Shown: in pieces, positions 37,401 through 49,400 of the stretch
How positions within the stretch are numbered: the stretch's first letter is position 1
How the letters are laid out: each line of letters starts with the position of its first letter
Assembly (NCBI GenBank): GCA_963678705.1
Contig: OY783218.1
Span: forward strand, 3,668,152-3,732,151
Direction: 5' to 3'
Source of the DNA: Panorpa germanica
Taxonomy: Eukaryota > Arthropoda > Insecta > Mecoptera > Panorpidae
DNA: 64,000 nt
Notes under the pieces: model-generated
The model's input: the letters and a program-made list of their open reading frames with translations, nothing else
Told to the model about the DNA's origin: nothing
Databases searched by the model: none
Program-made: the position numbers and the translations under genes

Positions 37401-40400
37401 ACTTTAAAGATTACAATGATAAATAACTCCCAAACAAAACCACCTCGCTCTCTGCGCTGGCCGGCGCGGCGGGAGAAAGGCGGTGCTTGCGGGCAAGCCG
37501 GGAGGGGGGTGTAGCTCAACGAGATACCATGCCGCGCGGGTCACTCGCGCGGTCGGCTCCCTACTGAACGGTTGAATGCAGCGCTAATTTGTTTATGCGA
37601 TATAATTATCATCGTAATATTACTTTTTAAACACAGTTTCATTTTGTAGTTGTTTTCTATATAGTAGGTACTTTATTTGTTTTAGGATAGTATTTAGTTA
37701 CACAATAATAACACTTTTTTGTTTTTATGTAGATTATCTTAATATATATAAATTACGTGTCACTGTGTTGTCCGCTATGGACTCCTAAACTACTTAACCG
37801 ATTTTAATGAAATTTGTACACCGTGTGCAGTTTGACCCAACTTGAAAGATAGGATAGCTTACATCTCAATTTATTTATCTTATTGCTAATTATTTGTCTA
37901 TTAATTATCTGTATATGACATATGACATCGGGCGACGATGATGGCGACATCTGTTGACTAGATTGAGTAAATATTCTGTTGAGTAAATCGAAATCTGTTG
38001 ACTAGATTGAGTAAATATTCAATAGATGGCGCTATGTAATGTAATATGACAAAAACGTTAGTCACAGCAACGCGTGGCCGGGACAGCTAGTCTGTTAATA
38101 ACCGGTTATCCCTTTTGCAGTACTTATAATAATAATAATTTCATCGCTGAAAATAACATACACCCTTATAATAAGGCACTTAGAAACTATATTTAGCAGT
38201 ACTTTACAAATGAATTATATTATATTCTATAACAATCTTAAGAAATAGAGAAGTAAAATTATCAACAATTTCTTTTTAATTTTGAAATAATTGGGTTGGG
38301 AGCATGTCTTAATTTCTGTAAAACTGTAGTCTAAATTAATAAAGTTGGCTACAAAAATAAAATTACTATTTTATAATGGTTCGCAATATTACAGAAGATA
38401 TTAATAATTAAAGCAATGTTTGCCTCTCCAATTTTTACAAGTTATGAAAAAGGAAGGTGAAGCTTTTATATCGTAGCCGTGCCTACGCTCAACCCCCAAA
38501 TATTACCCAACTCCCCCCAAATATTGCCCAAAAAAGCTCAACCCCCCCAAATATTACCCAAAAAAGAGAAATTGTAATGTTGGCAATTCTTATGGAGCGT
38601 TCACAGTTCCGCATTGCTCGTATTTCTTTTATTAAATAATACTTGGAAGAGAAGAGAAAAATGATGGAAAGCGTATGCAAAAATAGCTATGGTTCTTAGT
38701 GTTATCTGCAAGGTTTAGTCATACAAATGTTGCACCCTTGCAAGGTATAGCAATCTAAGTTTTTAGGACAGTAGACCTGTAGCAACCGCTACAGACGTAC
38801 GCCTGTGATACGTTAAGACGTATCACAGGCCACTGAGAAATATAGGTGTCAGCAGTCATAATATGGCGACTAAAAATTAAAGGGGCATGGCTAAATTTCA
38901 AATTTAAATATCAATATTTAAAAAAAATTTAAAACCATTCTGATAAATATAGATCAATAGAGCCAGATGCTGATCACAACCCAATTGCCCGAAATGAATA
39001 TTTTTAATAATTAAAGATTGAATCGAAGAGAAGATATTAAGACTACTAGCCAAGAGCGATGACGTCATACATCTTTCGAACTAGCGCTATATTGTCTGAT
39101 GAGAGATATAGTATATAAGGCATCGATTGCTAATATAAGAAAAGAAAAAATATAATTAAGTGTAAAAATGTGTTAGAGCATTTCGAAATTCATCTTTAAT
39201 ATCCATAAAGAAAGATTGAAATAATTTTAAAATAGAAAATAATGTTAGACCAACCCTAATAATAGAAATTGAAAATAGAATAACAATATGCATGGGTTGT
39301 CTAATACAATCATAGTTTATTTATAACCAATGATTAGTCTCGAATAAATATGGTTGTGTGAGTCACTAGGTCATTAACCTTGCCATTCAATTTAAATAAA
39401 ATTACGGTAATAATATAAAATAGGAAGCCTTATTAATAAGCATAAGCCATACTACTCGCACTGACGCAACCAACATTCTAACAATACGCTAACTTCAAAC
39501 GTCTAATATTAACTTGTGAATACTGCTTTACATGAGTCAGAGTATTTGACGAGAGAGTTGATGACGTCACACGTTGATGAAGACACTCCCCCTCCAACCT
39601 CCTCAGATCTTAGGAGCTGGAAAGTCAACACTCAACGTTTCAACAGCACTAATGGACCCATTATTGTACCTGACCGCGAACCGAATGGTTCTGTTCGCTC
39701 GTTGATAGTGAGGTGAAAAAGTGTAGTTTTCATTTTTAAATATTTGTGGTTTAATGAAGTGGATTAGAAAAGGTGTACTAACAAAGGTGTGGGTGGAAAC
39801 ATATAAACGAACACAGTGTTTTAGTGGAATAGTTTGATATTAGTGAAAAAAACAATGTACAAAATGACAGTTCATATATAAACAATTTTAAATGCATAAC
39901 GGCCGCGTTAAGTTTGATTGATTGGAAATTAGTTTCTCTAATTTATATTTTGTGTGGTTTTTTTACATTTTTTTTGTTATTTCATAAATTAATTTCCAAA
40001 ATCAAAGTTATCGCGGCCGTTATTAGACAGTATATAATGTAACAAGATTTCAAATATTTTTGTTTTTTGAAAGTTAGATTAGAATTTATCGTTTCTCCAT
40101 TTGATAACTGATTGGTAGAGTTCATTCAATTTTTTTGTTTTTATTCAATAATTTGTAAATATAATTTTGTAAAATAACGGTAAAAGTTATCTATTTATTA
40201 ATTTAAGTTACAGCTCGTTACATTCACGAGTGCATAGCGTTACAATATCTATTCACCTGAGCAGAACAGGTAAACTAGTTCAAGTTTAAAATTAACCGAA
40301 AGTAGAACACAAATGCACTGGCACTAGCAGCGGTGACCATTTTATAAGTTGACCGCGATTTCAACACGATTTCTCCACTTGCATAAAACTACTATATACC

Positions 40401-43400
40401 TGTATAACACTTGTATATAGTAGAACATATTTAATGGTTTATTTATATTATAGTTTTTATGTAACTCTGAAATGTTCAAACATTCTTTAGTCACCTTAAT
40501 GACTGCTCAGATAATTTTAAAAGATGACTAACAAGATGTTTTGAAAAACTTTTAAAATTTTATGACTAATATCTATGACGATTTCATTTGAAAAGTCATT
40601 AGGAGATACTAGGCTATGTGTATTTACTAACAGTACAGATTGTAAATAAAGAACACTGTTGTATATTGCAAGATCATTCCTATAAATATAACTCCATCAC
40701 TTTCTAGAAGACTAACACACCAGCCAATTAGTCTCTAGTCCCTACTACCACACACTCTTAAAAAACCTTGAAAACCTCTACCACGTATTCATATAGTCTA
40801 AGCGATGTTATAACTTGATTAAATAATAAAATAAAATAAAGAATTTACAAATTTGTTTTTTGTTTTATTTTTGAAATAGGTCCAGGTCATTTATTCATGT
40901 TGTGTGTCATCTCGTACACCTATCACCTATGTTTTATTACAGTAGCATATGCACAGGTATATAAGTATATTTAAAATCAACTCATAAAGTGAGTCACAAA
41001 GGTGAAGTAAATGTGTGAAAGATCCAAATTTAGATCGACGGTAGACGTTGTAATATTATACATGTTCTGTAGAGTTCAGAGTTGACTAAAATAGCTCAGA
41101 ATATTTTGTTTTTGCACACGGCACTCTGTAAGGCTTCTACTTGTAAGTGAACATAAGCACATGTGTGTAGTACGAGTATCTCTACTTTTAATATATTTTT
41201 TGTATGTAATAAAAACGGTAATTCGGTTCGTACGTGCACTTGTCTTTCGTTACTACGCCTATTTATACATTTATATTTGTTCAATATTCATAAAAAATTT
41301 ATTACAACATTTATTTGAATAGATTTAATTAATTGATAAGTTAATTATTGTAATTACAATGTAAAATACTTGGAAACTTTCCTAGGGCTCATAAAATGAT
41401 TAAAATAAACGATTTTGTATTATAAAATTGCATTTGGCTAATTCATATTGGCATTTCTTTCAAATTCTATAACAATTTTGTTGAATACAATAAAATTTAG
41501 CGTTATTGATTTAGTTAACGTTGGCTGTTTAGATTTTAAGTACTATCACCGACGACCTTCTACTATGTTGGCCTTTTAATGGTGTCATGGCCTCATATAT
41601 GTCAACTAATAACTACCTAATAAGTTTATGATCAATATATTTAGTAGTATGTGGCAACTGTGGCGCCTAAAATACAGGAATTTAGATAGGTATTTGCTAC
41701 TACCATCCACCAACATTTGAACTGATGGCGGCTCCAGATCTATTTCGTAAACAATTCCTAAGCTTGTTATACTGCTTTTCTAAATATTAATCTATGTTCT
41801 TAAGTCTACCCAGTAAACATTTTGGAGTAAATTCTATTTCATTTCTATTACTTTTCATGAGTTTTTTGTCATGAAAGCGTTTGTTTTCTATTCAGTCGTT
41901 CATAGGGAATATCTCTTTTATGAGCTACAGACGGCGCAACGACGGCTCACTGCTGAATAAAAGCGACTCCTGTAGCAGGTAGGGAATCAATTTCAACTAA
42001 AATTGATTTTCTGTGTGTTGCTCCAACTTGTAAAATATTAGAATTGAAATGTACGAGTGACTAGAACTTCACCTAGCCATTCTATTTCACCAAATGTTTA
42101 CTGGTTAGTATCTAAGTATAGCAAAGAATTATAAAATCTGAAGAAATCTTTGTTAAGTATTAGATGGTTATAAAGTATCCGGTTTTAGATTAAATATTAC
42201 TGATCCTGATTCATTTAAGTAATTGCACGATTGTAAGGTAATATTCATGTTTACAAATTTAACGGCATCTACTACCAATAATCACTAAGATTTAGATTTA
42301 GTTCTAGAAGATTTGATCTACCTTAGGCGTCAAAATGGTAAAAATAAAATTGTTACTAAATAAATGAGAGATTAATGATATTATCGTCAACGAGAACAAA
42401 GTAGTGGTATTGTTCAGGAGTGATGCTTGGAGATAACCTTATTACATAAAATGAAAAGGAAACTCAATTTAGAGGCTTTGGAGGTCCGTTGCCAAGAACT
42501 AATTAGATTGGTTATGCCGTATAATTAAATTCGCAATGATTACAGTGTAGTTATTACTGACTAAAAACTAATCTTTTGGGCGTACCACATCTCTAAGTTA
42601 TTAGATGTGTACCTGCGTTGCCATGCGCAATTTGGTGGTGAACCAAATCTTTGAAAGAGATAAATCTGTATAATTTATGAGCTCTAAGAATGTTCCTAAA
42701 ATATTATTCCACTGATTTAACGATATCATCTATATTTCGTAATTGTTCAATCTATTTTATTTCTAAGGTCTTTAAAATGAAGGTCAGGAAACTATTCCTG
42801 GACGTATAACGGCGTCACACGCGCCATTTTATAAATACGTTTTGATTTGCTTTTACGTAACATTACTTTGTAGTTTCTCTTGTGTATATTTATTTAAGTT
42901 TATCAGAATTAATTTATAATGTAGCATAAACATTTTAATGAAATTTTGTTTAATCCTTCGTTAATTAACGACCCGTTTTATTACCCGCGAAAAACAAGCT
43001 ACAGAGTAGCGTTAGCGTTGAAAGCTTTAATAGTTTTTTATCAAAATTATATTTATAAATGTCTTTTACTCGTATCATTACATTAATATTGAGATAAAAA
43101 AATGTGAAATATGGTAATATTCATTTATTCATAGCATTTTTTTTTGTTAATGCATAGCAACATATTGAGGTTGCAATACAAAAACCTCTACAAAAATATT
43201 TTTTTATATTTTCAATTTTTATCTTAACAATCAGTTATCACATGGAACAAAGATAGATAGGTCGCTTGCCACCACCTTGCCTCTACTTTTCAGCTGTAAT
43301 GTTTGTAAACTGAAGAACTATATTGACTATGTCAATGTTATTTCAACAGGTCTCAAAAGTAAATCTTACGAGTGTTAGATCGTATGCCAAACGGGATGAA

Positions 43401-46400
43401 ATTTGGCATACGTTCTAAGATGACTAAGAAAAGAGTTTTTCAGTTTACAAACACTAATTGCAAATAAATTATTAATTGATTCATTTAAGTATGTATGTAC
43501 CCTTGCTCCTATGATATAAAGCATTATTTAAAATATACATAAAAGCTACATAACTGAGATATATAATTTTATAAATATAATAAGTATTAAGCAAAACATA
43601 TATTAATAATAAATTAACTAATGTTAAAAAATATAAATACTAAATAAATAATACGACGCAAAAATTACAATAGCAAATAAAAAATAATAATTAAAAAAAA
43701 AAAACATACCATAAATATTTATGATTTAAAAAAATGAATCAATAAATATGAGTTGGTTCTAATTTAGTTCTTACTTTTGACGATAAGTTTCGCAGATGTC
43801 TCTACTTGTCCAGCAGATGTGGTTGCTCGACATGTAAAAGTACCAGAATCCTCTTCGTAGGTGGTTGCGATTAGGAGGACGGCATTGCTGCCTTCGTGAA
43901 TCATCTGTAACGATAAGAAACGACTCGTTAGTTCATATTCTAAATGAATATTTTAAAGCACGAATTTTAAGTTCCAAATAATATTATATACTTCTAAGGT
44001 TTGGTTGTGGTTAAGCCTAAATTCGATGCTTTAACTGTTAAAGATTAGAGACGTATTGCAATAATAAACGTGAGAGATGTAGATTACCTGAAAATCTGGT
44101 GATTCTGGAATTAGAGATCCTTCGCGGAACCACTGGATGGTTGGTTTAGATTTTCCAGACACTTGTGTTTTAAATTGAGCTGGAGATCCTTCTTGAACTA
44201 AAACGTCTCTTAGGGGTGTCAAAGATGGCAGGACATCCTGTGTTTCTGGTGCCAAGACACGAAGATTAGCGGAAGTAGTTTCTGTACCAGCTGGATTAGA
44301 AGCAACGCATTTGTAAACACCTTCATCTTCAGGGAATGCTTCCGAAATTCGCAACGTATAAATATCATGATCTTTCTGCATTTGGAAATACTTAGAAGGC
44401 TTAATTACTTTATCGCCTTTCTGCCATTTAATTATCGGCGCTGGTTTAGCAGATATTCTACATCTGAATGCTACAGATTGTCCTTCTTTGATCTTTTGAT
44501 CCTTCAATGGTTCAACAACTGTTGGTGCTTTTTCAGCTCCTGGTGTTGAAGGTTTGGTGCTCTTTGGTGTTTGTGGTACCTGCACAAAGCATTCAGCATC
44601 ACATCGTGCTTCACCAGCTGTGTTGATCACTACACATTCGTATTTTCCAGTATCTTCTGGGTATGCCTCAATAATTAGCAGGGTATATACGTTGTCTTCC
44701 TCCAGGGTTTTGTACCTAATATCAGGGGTAATCTTCTTTCCGTTTTTAAGCCAGTAAACATCAAGCGGTTTAGTTCCACTGATCTTTGCGTCAAATCTAA
44801 CCAACTGTCCTGCGGCAACGTTGGTATTTTGAACTGTCGTCAAGAAACTAGGAGGAATAACCCCTCCGCGTCCTTGTCTTCTACGTTCTTCAACAACCAG
44901 GTTAGCACTACATTTAGCAGATCCTCCTCTATTCTCAGCAACCGCAGCAAACACTGCAGAATCTTCCAAGAACACTTGACGGATAATCAAAATAGACTTC
45001 GTACTGAAAGTATGAATTTGGAAGTCCTTGGAGTTTTGAATTGGGAAATCTTCCCTGAACCATCTTACAGTTGGTAAAGGATCACCATCAAACTCAACTT
45101 CAAATCTTGCCTGTTCTTGTTCAAATACACGACAGGGTTGAATCTTCTTTGTGAATACTGGTGGCTTTGATGGTTTCACCGGTCCTTGAACTACACGCTC
45201 TTGAGTCTTTCCTTTGTGTTCAACTTCTGTTGTTTCAGTGGCTGTTATTTTACGTGTGATTTCAAGGTCACCTACGGTTTCTTTCTGTGTTTGCTTCTGC
45301 TTTGCTACATGCACTTCGCGGCCGTGCACTGTAGATTCGGAGGGATCTGGAGGAAGCCTTCCCTTTACGCGTTGGCTATCAATGTCAATTTCAGTGGTAT
45401 GTTGTTTTGGAGCTTTGGATTTTAATAAAGTAGCAGTGGTAACAGTTTCAGAATCTGTTTGGTCCCTGAAATTAAGAAGATTAATATATAAATATGCTGT
45501 TGGACGAAAATAACATTAAGTAAACATGATTCAATAATACTTACAAACTATCTTCGTATTTTTGAGCCATTCCTTTAGCCATAGAGCTGTTTACAATCTT
45601 TTCTCCGGGAATAGCGTACTGGTGATTCTGTTCGCGGAGCCTAGACTCCTTTACGACCTGCTCATTTTCCAGTTCCTGTAATTTGCTGTAATAATCTTCT
45701 CCTTTCTTTGTTTTCACAGATTTTTGCCATTCCGTATCTGGTTCTTTAAGATCTTTCTTTTTGTTAAGATGCTCGGTACCCAATTGAACACCTCCTTGTT
45801 GGGCTAGCATGGCTTGTCTTTCCTCGAAAGTTCGTTCTAGTTCGGTTTCGACACGCTCCTTCTGGTACTGAGTTAAATCGTAGTCGTACCAAGCTATAGG
45901 CGAAAAATATTAAACATATATTTAAATAATTTAAAGAAACAAACAATGGTTTAATTAAATAGAAAAAAGAATAAAAATCAACGAAAGAAATTTCATTGAC
46001 ACAATTTCATTCATAAATGTTTTTAAATGCAAAAAAAAGAAAAGACAATTGACGGTAACAAAACGCTGCAAGATGGTTAAACATTTATATTTTAGAATTG
46101 ACATGGTACGAGTAGGAAGGACACAGTAAAAATGACATTGAAGTTACAGCAAGGGTGAAAATATATCAGTTGACAATAAATAACTGTAAAGAATTCGTTA
46201 AAGTCTGAAGTCAGTTACTGCGTTAGTAAAATGATTTAAACAATTAAAAAAAAAAACTCAAAAAAAGTGACGATGGTAATTATAACATGAATATTATCAC
46301 AACAGAAATTATTAAAATGGCTGAAAGTGCAATCAAATATGTTATAGCTATAAATGTGTGCTAAAAATAGACCACGTGTGCTCGAGAAATAAAAAGAATT

Positions 46401-49400
46401 TGAAGTACGTCTGCTTATCTTATTCACAGAGTTCTTTTCATCGTTTAACGTTGGAATTAAAAACTACTGTAGATTATAGGGCTGTTCTCACACTAGAAGG
46501 TGTAGAAGCACTTTATCATAAGAAAAAGATTGTACTTTAATGTTTATCAATACATCGCTATGTTGAAAGAGATAAACATTAAAGAAAAAGTTTGAACAGT
46601 CGATAAACGAACGTAGTCTGTTTCAGTGTGAGAGAGCCTAAAACATCACGTGAAATCTTCGTGGCAATATTTATTTGTATAGAGAGAAGTGATAGTCAAG
46701 ATCCAGGACATTCCACCAAATATCAGCCATAGTAACATAATTCATGCTAATTTATAAACTTAAAAAATAATTAGTAATTAAAATCAATGGAAATATTTTA
46801 ACAAAGCTCACGTACAGTATTGTGGAAAACCAGAACTCAAAATTAGTATAAAAACAGTTAAATAAAAATAAAGTTGAGTCCTGGTTGAAACATCAATATT
46901 GATCATTTATTTCATACCTGAAAAAACGCACTTTTTGTAAAGCAAATGAAAAACGCACTGATTTTCAAAGTCGCAGTAGCTAAGTCTCTTTCCGGTAGGC
47001 TGACTCCACTATTGAAGCGAGGTTTTTTGGAAGGGTTTGTTTTAAAAAGGGATACGGATTATGGGATGTTTCTCGCTAAGTGGCATAGGCAGTTTGTGCA
47101 GTGCAGTGTCAGTGATTAATGCGTGTGCGAATGTGCGAATGTGTTAAGTGCGTATAGTTCTTTTTAAATAATTTATTTATGTATGGTACGAGTAATTTGT
47201 GAACTTAATGATCTGCATACAACTATGTAATGTTTTTCTCTGCGTTTTATGAATAATTTTTCAGCGTTTATTTATAGTATAATATTGTAAAAATGTCATT
47301 GTCATAAATAAACTAGTATGTAAAGTGTTTGAAGCAATTGTTGTGGTAGTTTTATACACTTACGTCTAGGTGAGTTTTTGAGAACACCGCGGTAGTCATC
47401 GTGTCTTGGAATGACTTTAAGTTCAGTGGATGCTAAAGCTTCTCCAACAGAGCTGCGAGCAATTACTTCAACGGTTCCTGTATCGTATTGACGAGTTTTT
47501 GGAATATCCATGTGGTACATGCCATCGTAAGTCAGCTTGTAACGAGATCCCTGATCAAAAATAATTTGTGAAATAAAACAATTAAGTTTGTCTAAGTTAA
47601 TTTGAGGGTTAGAAAAACTTACATTAACGACTGTATGTCCGTTTACAAGCCACATAACCCTAGGTCTTGGGTGGCCAGTAACACGACAACAGAATCGCGC
47701 CCATTCGCCTTCTTCGACAGTGCAAGGTTCAGGTTTGCTTACAAAGATGGGAGCAGTACGAGGTTTGGAGTCCTCATCAGGTTCTTCGGGAACACTGGTA
47801 AAGAAATGAAACAAGTTAGTACTTGCACACCAACAATATCGAACAATCGTTATGTTTCAGGAGGTGATACTTACACTTGCCAAGCTGCTTCCATCTCCCT
47901 AATCCTTTCAATACTCTTCATATGTTTTGGTAATTGGGAATCGTAAATAATTCCAGGCTTTCCAGCGGTTTTAATAATAGCACGAGTTTCATCCATGCCA
48001 TACAAGTTAGTAGCGCGGCAAAGATATTCTCCGCTATCTTCGGGATACACCCAACCGAAATTCATGGCGACGTAGCCAAAATCATAAATAGGTGTGAATC
48101 GATTCTCTGTAATAGGCACATTATTAAAATTTGAAAATACATCCTAATGATAAAACGGGAAAAGTAATAAACGTACTGTAGGGTAATGGTTTTCCGTTCA
48201 AGAACCATTCAACCTTCATGTTGGGGTCACCAACTGGAGCCAATTGACATTCAAACTTAGTGGACTGCATTTCAACCAATGTTGTTTGATCTTTAATTTG
48301 TGTCACAAATCGTGGAGGTTGTTTCCTATCGGGATCGTATAAATCATCTTCAGTTAAGAAGATTTCAGATGTGTATTTCTTAATTGTAGCTTCCATCTGC
48401 ATGAGAGTTTCAGATTTCTTCATGCCCTTTGGAACTTGGTTTTGTAGAATAATCGATGGAAGTTCTGAAATGAAAATATATTGAGTTAGTAACAGTGTAA
48501 TCAAAATATTGTTAATGTTATAACGTAGTAAATATATTTACTTTTGCAAGAAATAGAAGCCCTGGTTGTATCTTCACCAAGATCGTTAACAGCCCGGCAA
48601 ACGTATTCGCCGGAATCTTCAGAGTACACGTACAGAATATCCAAGGACACGTAACCCATGTCGTAGACAGTGCGGTACCTGTGTCCAGAAGGCAACAGTT
48701 TTCCATTTCTGTACCATTCAATACGAAGTTTAGGATCTTCCTTAGGTTCAACGCGACATTCAAACCTTACTGCCTCAGCTTCATCAACTGTAGCAGATTG
48801 AATCTGTGTAATGAATCTTGGTGGAGACATTGGAGCATCTTCTTTGTGAGCTTCTGTAATTGGACCTCTCTCCAATTCTTTCAATTTCTCACCAGACATT
48901 CCTTGTGGAAGCTGTGATTCCAAAACAATATCTTTCTTAGATTTGCATGTTATTTTGGCTGTTGTTGTAGCAGAGCCCCATTTATTAACAGCCCTGCAAA
49001 CGTACTCTCCAGAATCTCTTGCATAAATATAGTCCATATCTAATGCAATGAATCCGAAATCGTTCAGCATGTGCACACGGGATCCGGTAGCGAATGGCCG
49101 GGAATTATGGAACCAATCAATGCGTAGTGTTGGATCACCAACCGGTTCAACTTTGCAGTCAAAGTGAATGGGACCGCCCTCAGGTACGTCCAAAACGTCT
49201 TTGAGCTCAACAATAAATCTTGGTGGATTTGGCTTTTCTTCATCAGGTAGAATTTCATCTTTCTTGTACAGGGATTCTTCCAATTTTTGAATACTTTCAG
49301 TACCGGAACGGAAGTTAGATGGTAGCTGAGGTTCAAGGACAATTCCTTGACGACCACGTACTTGCAGTTTGCATGACACCGTAGCCTCGCCGTGCTTATT

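Larger units (their letters stand above)
35063..38090 (+). mobile_element. Helitron-like element, split by a LINE
   Basis: Begins TCTATACTAATATTATAAAG after an A and ends CAGCTAG before a T, the ends and A/T target expected of a Helitron. The sequence on each side of the nested LINE continues the same element. About 1.2 kb remains without the insertion, so it is non-autonomous. It holds a GC-rich patch (37440-37570) and a local duplication of a 26-base segment (37950-38020). I could not confirm the usual 3' hairpin. Confidence 0.55.
34788..43774 (-). other. Large intron between Kettin and PEVK parts
   Basis: About 9 kb, AT-rich. It holds a Helitron-like element with a nested LINE (35063-38090), a short C-rich minisatellite, a double hairpin, three inverted-repeat (MITE-like) structures and a possible plus-strand promoter, all listed separately. 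The rest shows no coding sequence I can support. Confidence 0.85.
45894..47363 (-). other. Intron 16, with regulatory-site candidates and a foldback MITE
   Basis: About 1.5 kb between exons 16 and 17. It holds a MEF2-like site beside an E-box and the inverted-repeat element listed separately. The rest is AT-rich and shows nothing else I can name. Confidence 0.8.

Noticed and set aside
38488-38572. CRISPR-like array of spaced repeats
   Set aside because: Only three imperfect C-rich copies with variable spacing in an animal intron; a minisatellite.
45764-45946. Separate small minus-strand ORF
   Set aside because: It is a different frame over exon 17; the spliced frame is supported on both sides.
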